Position numbers and translations under genes: made by a program | Assembly: GCA_050485425.1 (NCBI GenBank) | Contig: JBJHBJ010000018.1 | Span: forward strand, 7,112-71,111 | DNA: 64,000 bases | Direction: 5' to 3' | Origin: LSCE01 sp050485425 | GTDB lineage: Bacteria; Pseudomonadota; Gammaproteobacteria; Nitrococcales; Aquisalimonadaceae | Notes under the pieces: generated by a model | Databases searched by the model: none | What the model was told of the DNA's origin: nothing | Seen by the model: the letters and a program-made list of their open reading frames with translations, nothing else | Shown here: piece by piece, positions 8,236-17,404 of the stretch | Numbering within the stretch: the stretch's first letter is position 1 | How the letters are laid out: every line of letters starts with the position of its first letter

Positions 8236-10353
8236 ATGATGGGTAATACCATGATCCGACTGACTCGACGTGCCGGCAGCCTCGTGTTCGCCCTGCTGCT
8301 TGCGCTGGCAATTGCCCCATCGGGGCTGGCGGATGTTTCGCAGAACGGCCTCATGGCGGAACCCCAGCACCCGGAAACCGCCAAGGTCATTGCCAAGTTG
8401 CTCGCCTACCAGCATTTCCGCCGTCACCCGATCAACGACGAACTGTCGTCCACGGTGCTGGACTCCTATCTGGACGCGCTGGACCCCGACCGCTATTACC
8501 TGCTGCAGTCGGACATCGACGAGTTCGAGCGCTACCGCACCCAACTGGATGACATGCTGCTGGACGGCGACCTCTCGGTGCCCTACCGGATCTTCAACCG
8601 CCTGCAGCAGCGGACGCTGGAGCGTTCCCGGTTCGCATTGCGGACGCTGGAATCGGGCCTCGACCTGAATACCGACCAGCAGCTGGATCTGGACCGCAGG
8701 AAAACCGAATGGGTTGAAGACGAGGAAGCGATGAACCGGCTGTGGCGGCAACGCGTCAAGCATGACGCCCTGACGCTGCTGCTGGCCGGCGAGACCGACG
8801 AGCAGGCGAAGGATCTCCTCCGCAGCCGCTACGAAGGCATGGCCGAGAATTCGGCGCGCTCCAGTGCCGAGGACGTGTTCGAAACCTTCATGAGCGCCTG
8901 GGGCCGCGCTATCGATCCGCACACCAATTACCTGTCCCCGCGCAACAGCCGCGAGTTCGACATCCAGATGCGACTGTCGCTGGAAGGCATCGGCGCGGTG
9001 CTGCGCACGCATCGGGATTTCACCGAGATCGTTGAGCTGATTCCCGGCGGCCCGGCGTCCAAGAGCGGCCAGTTGGAGCCCGGCGATCGTATCATCGGCG
9101 TGGCGCAGGAAGGCGAGGACATGGTCGATGTGGTGGGCTGGCGCCTGCGGGACGTGGTGGACCTGATCCGCGGGCCCAAGGAATCGGATGTGCGGCTGCG
9201 CGTGCTCCCGGCCACCGGTGGCTCCGATGCACCGCCCCGCACCATTACCCTGACCCGCAACGAGGTCAAGCTGGAGGAACAGGCAGCGCAGAAGAAGGTG
9301 CTGGACATCGAGCGCGACGGCCGGGACTACCGCGTCGGCGTGATCACCATTCCCACGTTCTACGCCGATTTCGCGGCCGCCGAAGCAGGCGACGAAGATT
9401 ACCGCAGCACCACCCGCGATGTGCGCCGGCTGCTGCGGGAACTGGCCGATGAGGACATTGATGCCCTGGTGGTGGACCTGCGCGGCAATGCCGGCGGTTC
9501 CCTGCGGGAAGCGGCAGACCTCACCGGGCTGTTCATCCCCAAGGGCCCGGTCGTGCAGATCCGCCGCAGCGACGGGAATACCGAAATCCTCCAGGATCGC
9601 GATTCGGACATCGCCTACGACGGCCCGTTGTCGGTGATGGTGGATCGCTTCAGCGCCTCCGCCTCCGAAATCTTCGCCGGCGCAATCCAGGACTACGGCC
9701 GTGGCCTGATCCTGGGCGAGCAGACGTTCGGCAAGGGCACCGTGCAGTCCCTGGTCGATCTGAACCGCTTCACCGCCGACCCGCAGCAGGAAGCCGGCCG
9801 GTTGAAGTTGACTATTGCCAAGTTCTATCGCATCACCGGCAGCAGCACGCAGAAGGAAGGCGTCACGCCGGACATTCTTTTCCCCAGCGCGTCGCGCAGC
9901 GACGAGGTGGGCGAAAGCGCTGCCACCAACGCCCTGCCCTGGGACAGCATCCAGGCCACCCGTTTCGAGCGCTACGGGAATCTGGAGCAACTGGTGCCCG
10001 CCCTGCGGCAGCGTCACGAAGAACGCAGCGCCAGAGACGAAGCCTACCAGGCGTTCGTCGCCGAGCTGGACAAGATCAACACGATCGCCGAACGGACCGT
10101 TGTCTCCCTCAACCGGGAGCAGCGCCAGTCCGAACGGGAGGCCAGCAACCAGGCCCGCCTGGAGAAAGCCAACCGGCGCCGGGCCATCCATAATCTGGAA
10201 CCGCTGGAATCGCTGGAAGAGCTCCGCCACAGCGATGACGAACCGGACACGCTGCTGCATGCCACCGCCGAGATCATGGTCGACCTTTACGCGATGCAGC
10301 ACCAGCCCGCACTGGCCAGGAGCTGGGGGCTGAACCTGGCGCAGGAGCGCTGA
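8236..10353 (+). CDS. prc: Periplasmic tail-specific protease (S41 family)
   Basis: A 705-residue carboxy-terminal processing protease that degrades SsrA-tagged and other proteins and trims lipoproteins and peptidoglycan hydrolases in the periplasm. It begins with a signal peptide (hydrophobic SLVFALLLALAIAPSGLA, cleavage near residue 32). A PDZ domain follows around residues 255-350 (GGPASKSGQLEPGDRIIGV). The S41 catalytic residues are Ser475 (FSASASE), Asp486 and Lys500 (FGKG), with the same 25-residue Ser-Lys spacing as E. coli Prc, and a C-terminal DUF3340-like helical region completes it. Either the ATG at 8236 or the one at 8251 may be the start; GGAG lies at 8219-8222. A terminator hairpin follows. 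Confidence 0.95.
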   Translation: MMGNTMIRLTRRAGSLVFALLLALAIAPSGLADVSQNGLMAEPQHPETAKVIAKLLAYQHFRRHPINDELSSTVLDSYLDALDPDRYYLLQSDIDEFERYRTQLDDMLLDGDLSVPYRIFNRLQQRTLERSRFALRTLESGLDLNTDQQLDLDRRKTEWVEDEEAMNRLWRQRVKHDALTLLLAGETDEQAKDLLRSRYEGMAENSARSSAEDVFETFMSAWGRAIDPHTNYLSPRNSREFDIQMRLSLEGIGAVLRTHRDFTEIVELIPGGPASKSGQLEPGDRIIGVAQEGEDMVDVVGWRLRDVVDLIRGPKESDVRLRVLPATGGSDAPPRTITLTRNEVKLEEQAAQKKVLDIERDGRDYRVGVITIPTFYADFAAAEAGDEDYRSTTRDVRRLLRELADEDIDALVVDLRGNAGGSLREAADLTGLFIPKGPVVQIRRSDGNTEILQDRDSDIAYDGPLSVMVDRFSASASEIFAGAIQDYGRGLILGEQTFGKGTVQSLVDLNRFTADPQQEAGRLKLTIAKFYRITGSSTQKEGVTPDILFPSASRSDEVGESAATNALPWDSIQATRFERYGNLEQLVPALRQRHEERSARDEAYQAFVAELDKINTIAERTVVSLNREQRQSEREASNQARLEKANRRRAIHNLEPLESLEELRHSDDEPDTLLHATAEIMVDLYAMQHQPALARSWGLNLAQER

Positions 10354-10387
10354 AACCAGTCTCCCTTCCGCGGGGAGCGTGGAAAGA

Positions 10388-10420
10388 CGCCGGACAGTTT
10401 CCCTGTCCGGCGCTCTCGTT
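10388..10420 (+). terminator. Rho-independent terminator after prc
   Basis: A 10-bp perfect stem (CGCCGGACAG / CTGTCCGGCG, 10388-10412) with a 5-base loop is followed by GCTCTCGTTTC. It lies between the convergent prc and EAL genes. The T-tract is weak but the stem is strong. Confidence 0.6.
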
Positions 10421-11479
10421 TCAGACCACGACGGGTTCGGGGGGCGGTGAGGCCGGACGGGCGAAGTAATAGCCCTGCACGTAATCCACGCCGGCGCTCC
10501 GCAACCAGTGATACTCGCCCTCCGTTTCCACGCCCTCGCCGATGATGCCCGAACCCATGTCCCCAATGGCGTCCACCAGCCCCTGCACCAGACGTGCCTT
10601 GTACGGATCCTCATCCACGCCGCGGATCAATTGCATGTCCAGCTTGACGTAGTCCGGCCGCAGTTTCGCCAGCAGGTTCAGTGAACCGTAGCCTGACCCC
10701 AGGTCATCCAGGGCCACCTTGAACCCGGCTTTCCGGTATTCCGTGAGGATGCGCTCCAGATGGCCGGGATCGTCGATCTCGTCGCTTTCCACCACCTCGA
10801 ATACGAAGTTCCCGGAAGGGAGTCCGGTCTGTCTCGCCGCGCGGATGGTGGTGGCCAGGCAGAAGGCCGGATCGTAGATGCTGGTAGGATTGAAATTGAT
10901 GAACAGCGGCGTACGCAGGCCATGCCCGGCCGCCTGGTTGATCGCGGCGACGCGCGCGGCACGGTCCAGATGGAACAACAGGTCGGCACTGCGTGCGGAG
11001 GAAAACAGCGCCGACGGCGGGATCAGGCCGCCATCGGCGTCCAGACCGCGAGCGAGGCATTCATAGGCGAACGGCACACCCGGATTCCGGGCATGCACGA
11101 TCGGCTGGAAATGTACCTCCAGACGCTCCTCCGACAGCAGCGCGGTCAGCCAACTGCTACGACTCCTCGCAACCAGCGTGCTCAACGGGCCGGACTTTCC
11201 CAGATCGGCGATACCGAATCCGTCCGGATCCTCCAGCAGTACCGCCCGGCAGGCCGCCTGCTCTGGCGGGCTCAGCTCACCGGAGAGATGTTCCATCAGC
11301 ACATCCAGCGCGCCCCCGAGTTCCAACCGGATCACGTCCTGGCCGGCGATCCGGTGTTCAAGGCCGAGTTCCTGCACCACCGCCAGGATTTTCCGCCGCG
11401 TATGGGCAAGCTCCGGTGCAAGCACCAGTGTGCTGGCCTCGGGCAGAACCGGTACAACCTCACAACCCCTGCATGCCAT
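10421..11479 (-). CDS. EAL-domain cyclic-di-GMP phosphodiesterase
   Basis: A 352-residue cytoplasmic protein with a 110-residue N-terminal region and a C-terminal EAL domain (about residues 112-345) predicted to hydrolyse cyclic di-GMP. The EAL signature reads ECL (E140), and the other metal and catalytic positions are kept: NFNP, FEVVE, DDLGSG, KLD, EGVE and QGYYF. It therefore looks active. The N-terminus opens with CRGC, a Cys-x2-Cys pair that could bind metal or sense redox state; no known sensor domain is recognised there. The start at 11479 is chosen because the upstream frame continues with low-complexity sequence. It lies 25 bases downstream of the large GGDEF-EAL gene in the same direction, so both are probably one transcript. 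Confidence 0.88.
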   Translation of the reverse strand: MACRGCEVVPVLPEASTLVLAPELAHTRRKILAVVQELGLEHRIAGQDVIRLELGGALDVLMEHLSGELSPPEQAACRAVLLEDPDGFGIADLGKSGPLSTLVARSRSSWLTALLSEERLEVHFQPIVHARNPGVPFAYECLARGLDADGGLIPPSALFSSARSADLLFHLDRAARVAAINQAAGHGLRTPLFINFNPTSIYDPAFCLATTIRAARQTGLPSGNFVFEVVESDEIDDPGHLERILTEYRKAGFKVALDDLGSGYGSLNLLAKLRPDYVKLDMQLIRGVDEDPYKARLVQGLVDAIGDMGSGIIGEGVETEGEYHWLRSAGVDYVQGYYFARPASPPPEPVVV

Positions 11480-11504
11480 GACTACACCCTGCTGTCTTTG
11501 TTCT

Positions 11505-14500
11505 TCATGCCTTCTCGCGACGCGCGGATGTCCCACCGTCCCGGATGTCTTCTATCGGCCGCGGTCGGCCGATCCAGTAGCCCTGGACAAAATCGACGCC
11601 GATCGCCCGGAGCCTCTCCACCACTGCTTCGCTTTCCACGAACTCGGCGATGGTGCGTTTGCCCATGACATGGCCGATGTCGTTGATGGATCTCACCAGC
11701 GCGAAGTCGATAGGATCGTCCACCACATCCCTGACGAACATGCCATCAATTTTAAGAAAGTCCACCGGCAGGTTCTTCAGATACGCGAACGACGACAGCC
11801 CGCTGCCGAAATCATCCAGTGCAAAGCTCACTCCCAGTTCCTTGAGCCGGCGGATAAAGAGCGTCGCGGCGGACAGGTTGCTGATGGCCGCCGTTTCCGT
11901 GATCTCGAAGCACAGCTTGGCGGGAGGCACCCCGGACCCCTCCAGGGCTGCTAGCAGGAAATCGAGGAACTCCGGGTCACCCAATGATCTGCCGGACAGG
12001 TTGATGGCACACAACGCCATGCTGGCCAGCGTTTCCGGGTTGTCCTCCAGCCAGCCCAGCGTGGACGCCACTACCCAGCGATCCAGCCTGGAGGCCAGGT
12101 TGTAGCGCTCCGCCGCCGGCAGAAACGCCCCCGGGGCCACCACCTGGCCCTGTTCGTCAATCATGCGCAGCAGGATCTCGTAGTGCAGCCGCCCTGCCCC
12201 GTCTTCCATGGGTGCTTCCATGGGCCGGATGGCCTGACACCATAAGCGCATGCGGTTCTCCACCAGCGCATGGCGGATGCGGCTCACCCACTGCATTTCG
12301 CCCTGGCGGCGGGCCAGCTCGATGTCGTCCTCACGATACACATGGACCCGGTTGCGTCCCTGGTCCTTGGCGGCGTAACAGGCGGTATCCGCCATGCTCA
12401 GCACATCATTGATATCAGCGCTGGCGGCGGTGATCGGAACCACGCCGATACTCACCCCCAACCCGAACGTGCGATCACCCCAGACGAACTGGAAATCGGC
12501 AATGGCCTGCCGGACCGATTCGGCCACCCGTGAGGCATTCACGGCGGTGCAACGTTCCAGCAGCACACCGAACTCGTCACCCCCCAGTCTCGCCAGCACA
12601 TCCCGGCGGCTGACCCGCTGCTGCAGTACCGTGCTCAGTTGGCGCAGCAGTTCATCCCCTGCCACGTGACCACAGGTATCGTTGATGACCTTGAACTGGT
12701 CCAGATCCATGTACATCACGGCATGCTCCCGCTGCTGCCGCTGGGCATCGCCGATAGCCTTATCCAGGCGCTTCTCGAACTCGCGACGGTTATACAGGCC
12801 GGTGAGTCCGTCGTGTGCAGCCTGATAGCTGAGTTCCTCGCTCAGCTTGCGTGCCTCGGTAATGTCCTCGCAAACGGCCAGTACGACCGGTGCCCCGTCG
12901 GCCTCGGTGACCGAGCGGGCGGTGACCCGTATCCAGATGCCATGGCCGTCGGCGGTCCGCAGCCGTGAGTCCCAGCGTCGGATCCGGCCCGCCTCGTTGA
13001 TACAGGCATGGATCTGGTCATCGACGGTGCGGCCCTCCTGTTCCGTATGCAGCGTGTCGAACGGGCTGCCAACCAGTTCCTCCACCGGAGTCCGCAGCAT
13101 CTCGGCAGCAAACCGGTTGGCGTAGCGGACGAAGCCTTCGGCATCCACGGTGAAGAACATGGAGGGACTGTCGTCGTAGAGAATGCGGTAGCGGCGCTCG
13201 CTTTCTGACAGCGCGACGGCGGCGTCCCGGCGTTCGCGATTGATGATGGCCTGGGCCAGTTGCTCGGCCATCGCGGCAACGAAGGCGACTTCGTCCGCCG
13301 ACCATTCGCGAACATCACGGGTCTGCTCGCAGGCCAGGGTTCCCACCACCCGACCGGACACCCGTACCGGCGCCTCGATCAATGCCTTGACCCCGGCTGG
13401 TCGCAGGTAATGCTCGGCCAGCCCCCGGGTCCGGGCGTCGTTCCAGGCATCGGACACTTCCATGGCGACGCCTTCGGTCACGGCCTGGAAGTACGCCGGG
13501 AAATGCTCCACATGGATGCTTTCATCGCTGCGGTGGATTCCCGTCTCGGGAAAGAACAGATCAACCGATTCCAGACGGCTCATGTCTTCGTTGAACATCC
13601 ATACGCCGGCCCTGTCCAGTTCCATCACCCGGCCAACGGCTTCGGTGATCTCCCCGAACACGTCGGCGAGCCGCCCCTCCATCAAGGCCTCGCCCGTGGC
13701 CACACGCCCGACAATCTGATGCTGCTGCCGGGTGCGGCGCAGATAGGCAATGCGCTCCAGCTCGATCCGCTTGCGCTCCGTGAGATCCAGCACGCTGACC
13801 CGCACCAGCCGCTGTCCCGCGGCCGGAAGCCGGACCAGACGCATTTCCACCGGCACGGACCGTCCCTTGGCAGTCAGGAAAACCCATTCGAACAGCTGCT
13901 GCGTACTCCCCAGCCCACGCTCCACCATGCGAAACGCCTGCTCCCGGGAGAGCTGTCCGTCCGGCTGACGCTCGGGAAAGAACCGGGCTGGGGGACTGCC
14001 GAGCAGGGTGTCGCGGTCGGTTTCCAGCAGTTCCAGGGCCTGCCGGTTGGCGTCCACGAAACGGTCCCGGTCGACGTCGAACACCAGAATGGCATCGGCG
14101 GCGTTTTCCACCAGCACCCGGTAGCGCTGTTCGCTATCAGCCAGCGCCTGATCGGTACGCCGGCGGGACAACACGCTGAGCAGCATCTGCCCGGACAGCG
14201 ACACCATCAGTTCCACGTCACTGTCCCAGCGGCGTGTCTGGTGGACTGCATCGAAGCCCAGATAGCCGATCAGCTCGTTGCCGATCATCAGCGGGCAGAG
14301 GTACAGCGACTTGATGCCCTGCGCCTGCAGCCCCGCACGGTCGCTGGCGGCTTCGTCAGGCAGCAGGCTCACATCCTCGACCCGGACGATTTCCCCCCTC
14401 CGGTGGCGGGCCATCAGCCAGGGGAAAATCGCTGCCGGTATCGGCTGCAGTTCCTCGATGGCCGGCTCGACGTCAACGCCGCACCATTCGTGGCTGCAGA

Positions 14501-15491
14501 ACAGGCTCTCCCCGTCCCTGGTGAATTCCAGCAGATACGCCCGATCCACCGCCGCCTCGGCACCGATCAGTGCCAGGGAGCGTTCGATCTCGGCATCCAT
14601 GCTGTCCAGGTCCGCGCTGATGAAACGACTGCTCAGGTCGGCAATCAACGCCAGAAAACGGTTGCGCTGTCCCAGCTCACGCTGGATGCGCCGCGCCTGG
14701 GTGACATCCAGTACGTAGCAGAACAGATAACTGGGGGAGCCGTCAGCCTCGTGGACCACGGACACACTGAGTTCGACGTACACCACGCCGCCGTCCGGCA
14801 GCAGGTATTTCCGCTGCAGCTCGGCCTGCTGCAGACGGCCGCTGGCCAGCTGCCGGAGCGTGGAACGAAGCCTGGGGCGCTCTTCGGGAGCGGCCAGCGA
14901 ATCGAAGGAGCGGCCGAGCAACTCGCGCTCGCTCAGGCCCAGCAGCTCACAGAACTGCGGGGCCACACGCAGCCATCGGCCGTCCAGCGACATGCGGTTG
15001 GTCATCACGCGGGAAAAGGCTTTGGCCTGTTCCAGCCGTTGTTCGCGTTCACGTATCAGCCGTTCACTGCGACGATCACGCGTGCGATCACGTCCCACCA
15101 CGTGGAAGCCGCGGAGATAGCCACTGCCACGGCGAAGCGCGAGCACGGTGATATCCACTTCCAGCGTGCCGCCATCACGGACCAGCAGTGTCAGCGCCCC
15201 CCGCCACAGTCCATGGCGAACGGCATGGGCCAGGCCCTCCCCATGAAGCAATGCCAGGCTGTCCGGAGAAATCACCGACCGCCATTCACCACGGCGCGCG
15301 TGCTCCAGATCAGGCAGGCCGAGCATACGCAGGCCCGCGGGATTGAGGTCCACCAGACCTTCCCGGAGATCGAAGCGGGCCACCAGATCCCCGGATTCGC
15401 GCACCACCGCCTGCAGATCCGCCAGGGGATCTCCCTGCCTGTTGTCCGAACGGGCGGCTTGCCTCGCGAACGGTAAGGGATCCGAAGTCAT
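11505..15491 (-). CDS. Multi-sensor diguanylate cyclase / phosphodiesterase (PAS-GAF-GGDEF-EAL)
   Basis: A 1328-residue soluble signalling protein without membrane segments. By pattern the order is PAS (about 25-140), PAS (155-270), GAF (285-445), PAS (455-575), GAF (595-760), PAS (770-885), GGDEF (890-1050) and EAL (1075-1310). The cyclase signature RLGGDEFGVLLE near residue 966 is intact. In the EAL domain E-I-L, INLSGRS, FEITE, DDFGSG, KIDG, EFVES and QGYWIG keep the residues needed for catalysis, so it may both make and break cyclic di-GMP. Domain edges are estimates. The ATG has only a weak AGGA upstream. A second EAL gene follows by 25 bases, and a perfect palindrome sits 56 bases upstream of the start. 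Confidence 0.93.
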   Translation of the reverse strand: MTSDPLPFARQAARSDNRQGDPLADLQAVVRESGDLVARFDLREGLVDLNPAGLRMLGLPDLEHARRGEWRSVISPDSLALLHGEGLAHAVRHGLWRGALTLLVRDGGTLEVDITVLALRRGSGYLRGFHVVGRDRTRDRRSERLIREREQRLEQAKAFSRVMTNRMSLDGRWLRVAPQFCELLGLSERELLGRSFDSLAAPEERPRLRSTLRQLASGRLQQAELQRKYLLPDGGVVYVELSVSVVHEADGSPSYLFCYVLDVTQARRIQRELGQRNRFLALIADLSSRFISADLDSMDAEIERSLALIGAEAAVDRAYLLEFTRDGESLFCSHEWCGVDVEPAIEELQPIPAAIFPWLMARHRRGEIVRVEDVSLLPDEAASDRAGLQAQGIKSLYLCPLMIGNELIGYLGFDAVHQTRRWDSDVELMVSLSGQMLLSVLSRRRTDQALADSEQRYRVLVENAADAILVFDVDRDRFVDANRQALELLETDRDTLLGSPPARFFPERQPDGQLSREQAFRMVERGLGSTQQLFEWVFLTAKGRSVPVEMRLVRLPAAGQRLVRVSVLDLTERKRIELERIAYLRRTRQQHQIVGRVATGEALMEGRLADVFGEITEAVGRVMELDRAGVWMFNEDMSRLESVDLFFPETGIHRSDESIHVEHFPAYFQAVTEGVAMEVSDAWNDARTRGLAEHYLRPAGVKALIEAPVRVSGRVVGTLACEQTRDVREWSADEVAFVAAMAEQLAQAIINRERRDAAVALSESERRYRILYDDSPSMFFTVDAEGFVRYANRFAAEMLRTPVEELVGSPFDTLHTEQEGRTVDDQIHACINEAGRIRRWDSRLRTADGHGIWIRVTARSVTEADGAPVVLAVCEDITEARKLSEELSYQAAHDGLTGLYNRREFEKRLDKAIGDAQRQQREHAVMYMDLDQFKVINDTCGHVAGDELLRQLSTVLQQRVSRRDVLARLGGDEFGVLLERCTAVNASRVAESVRQAIADFQFVWGDRTFGLGVSIGVVPITAASADINDVLSMADTACYAAKDQGRNRVHVYREDDIELARRQGEMQWVSRIRHALVENRMRLWCQAIRPMEAPMEDGAGRLHYEILLRMIDEQGQVVAPGAFLPAAERYNLASRLDRWVVASTLGWLEDNPETLASMALCAINLSGRSLGDPEFLDFLLAALEGSGVPPAKLCFEITETAAISNLSAATLFIRRLKELGVSFALDDFGSGLSSFAYLKNLPVDFLKIDGMFVRDVVDDPIDFALVRSINDIGHVMGKRTIAEFVESEAVVERLRAIGVDFVQGYWIGRPRPIEDIRDGGTSARREKA

Positions 15492-15546
15492 CAGCCGGTC
15501 ATGGTCCTGGTCTCATCGTGGGAACGTCTGCCTGCGGCAGCCCGTG

Positions 15547-15560
15547 AATCAGCGCTGATT
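15547..15560. promoter_or_regulatory. Perfect 14-bp palindrome upstream of GGDEF-EAL gene
   Basis: AATCAGCGCTGATT is self-complementary and lies 56-69 bases before the start of the GGDEF-EAL gene, a typical operator distance. Its AGCGCTGAT core recurs in an inverted repeat at 22306-22355. The regulator is unknown. Confidence 0.4.
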
Positions 15561-15620
15561 ACAGTAGCAGCATAACCAGCCCGACCACGCCGGAATGCGA
15601 ACCAGGTGGGAAAAGCATGA

Positions 15621-15654
15621 GAAAAAAGGACAAATTCCCGGCCGGTCCGGGAAT
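15621..15654 (-). terminator. Rho-independent terminator of the hom-thrC-recJ transcript
   Basis: Just after the recJ stop on the minus strand, an 8-bp perfect stem (ATTCCCGG / CCGGGAAT, 15634-15654) is followed by TTTGTCCTTTTTTC. Stem plus a long T-run is a classic intrinsic terminator. Confidence 0.85.
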
Positions 15655-15667
15655 CCCCTGTGGATGA

Positions 15668-17404
15668 TCAGTCGGAGCCGTCCGCCGCCTGCATGTGTTC
15701 CACCACCAGTTGCGGGCGGCGGGAGCCGCGCCAGTGGTTGACGTCCAGCCGGTAGATCAGCCGCAGGCGGGGCGGCACGTGCTCCCACCCCTGGTCCACC
15801 GCCCGAAAGGCAATGGCATCCAACGACCGGTCCGCTTCCGGCAGGCTGAGAGCAAGCTTCAGGTGCCGTTCGCCCACCACCCGGGAACCCTGGACCTGGA
15901 ACACGTTGTCGAACAATGGCTCCGGAAAGCCCTGCCCCCAGGGGCCGGCGTGGCGGATCGCCTCGGCCAGTTCCAGCCCGATGTCGCCCGGTTGCAACGG
16001 CCCGTCCGTCAGTAGTTCCCCCTCCAGTTCGTGCGGCGCGAGCCAGTCCTGAACCACCGCCTGCAGTGCCGCCGTAAAGGGCTCGAGGCTATCGGCCGGC
16101 AACGTCAGGCCCGCTGCCGCGGCATGGCCGCCAAAGCGGCTGATCAAACCGGGATACTGGGAATCCACCCGCTCCAGCGCATCGCGCAGATGCAGGCCGG
16201 CAATGGATCGTCCCGACCCTTTCAACCGACCGTCGCCATCGGGGGCAAACACCACCGCAGGCCGGTGGAAGCGCTCCTTGAGACGGGAGGCGACAATACC
16301 CACGACCCCTTGATGCCAATGCTGGTCGAAGACGCAAAGAGCCGCGGGCAACTCACCCGCCAGACCGGCGATATGGTGTTCCAGGCCGGCCAGCGCCTCC
16401 TGTTCCATGGACTGTTCGATCTCCCGCCGCTGGCGATTCAGGCCGTCCAGTTCGGCCGCCAACCGTTCCGCCCGGCCGGCATCATCGCTCAGCAGGCACT
16501 CGATTCCCAGCGACATGTCTTCCAGGCGCCCCGCCGCGTTCAGCCGGGGGCCGGCAGCGAAACCGAGATCGGAAGCCACCGCGCGTGCGGGATCGCGGCC
16601 CGCGATCTGCAGCAGCGCAATAATGCCCGGGCAGCATTTGCCGGCACGGATGCGACGCAGTCCCTGCTCCACCAACACGCGATTGTTGCCATCCAGAGCC
16701 ACCACGTCGGCCACCGTGCCGAGCGCAACCAGATCCAGCAGTTCCCCCAGTTGCGGAGGCGGGCCGGCGAACCAGCCCCGTTCACGCAGCAGGGCGCGGG
16801 TCGCCGCCATGACGTAGAAAATGACGCCGACTCCGGCCAGTGTCTTGCTCGGGAATGGGTCGTCCGGCAGGTTTGGATTGACGATGGCATCGGCCGCCGG
16901 CAGAGCGGATCCGGGCAAATGATGATCGGTGACGATGACCTGCATGCCGCGATCGTGGGCGGCGTCAACGCCGGCCAGACTGCTGATCCCGTTGTCCACG
17001 GTCACCAGCAGTTCCGCACCGCGCTCTGCCGCCAGATCCACCACCGGAGGCGTCAGGCCGTAGCCGAAGTCGAACCGGTTGGGCACCAGATAGTCGATCT
17101 GGCGGGCGCCCATCAGGTGCATCGCCCGCAGGAAGACGGCCACACTGGTAGCGCCATCGGCATCGAAATCCCCGACGACGAGGATGCGCCGGCCGGCCTG
17201 CACCGCGTCCGCCAGCAGTTGGGCGGCACGGTCCGTACCTCCCAGCAACGCGGGGGCCGCGAGCGTCGCCAGGTCGGTGCGCAAGGCATCCGGTCCTGCG
17301 ACCTGGCGCGCGGCGTAAACCCGCTGCAAAACAGGGTGCAGGCCACCCAGGCGCCGGCGGGATTCCTGGCAGATTTCCCGCTGGCGTATTCTGATGCGCT
17401 TCAT
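15668..17404 (-). CDS. recJ: Single-stranded-DNA-specific 5'-3' exonuclease RecJ
   Basis: A 578-residue DHH-superfamily exonuclease, the usual length for gammaproteobacterial RecJ (577 in E. coli). It acts in RecF-pathway recombination, mismatch repair and replication fork processing. Motif I is GDFDADG (Asp79, 81, 83), motif II has Asp137 in VTVDNG, motif III is TDHH (160-162), and the DHHA1 motif GGHAAAAG is near residue 425-430. All metal-binding residues are present. The ATG overlaps the stop of the RpfE-like gene (ATGA). The open frame continues upstream but in low-complexity sequence out of phase with the real upstream gene. It is the last gene of a five-gene run ending at an intrinsic terminator. 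Confidence 0.95.
   Translation of the reverse strand: MKRIRIRQREICQESRRRLGGLHPVLQRVYAARQVAGPDALRTDLATLAAPALLGGTDRAAQLLADAVQAGRRILVVGDFDADGATSVAVFLRAMHLMGARQIDYLVPNRFDFGYGLTPPVVDLAAERGAELLVTVDNGISSLAGVDAAHDRGMQVIVTDHHLPGSALPAADAIVNPNLPDDPFPSKTLAGVGVIFYVMAATRALLRERGWFAGPPPQLGELLDLVALGTVADVVALDGNNRVLVEQGLRRIRAGKCCPGIIALLQIAGRDPARAVASDLGFAAGPRLNAAGRLEDMSLGIECLLSDDAGRAERLAAELDGLNRQRREIEQSMEQEALAGLEHHIAGLAGELPAALCVFDQHWHQGVVGIVASRLKERFHRPAVVFAPDGDGRLKGSGRSIAGLHLRDALERVDSQYPGLISRFGGHAAAAGLTLPADSLEPFTAALQAVVQDWLAPHELEGELLTDGPLQPGDIGLELAEAIRHAGPWGQGFPEPLFDNVFQVQGSRVVGERHLKLALSLPEADRSLDAIAFRAVDQGWEHVPPRLRLIYRLDVNHWRGSRRPQLVVEHMQAADGSD

Noticed and set aside
8122..10614. 830-codon minus-strand frame spanning prc
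   Set aside because: It crosses the prc terminator and runs into the EAL gene in another frame, with no similarity to known proteins.
13260..15476. 738-codon open frame antisense to the GGDEF-EAL gene
   Set aside because: The opposite strand carries clear PAS, GAF and GGDEF motifs; this frame is composition noise from third-position GC bias.
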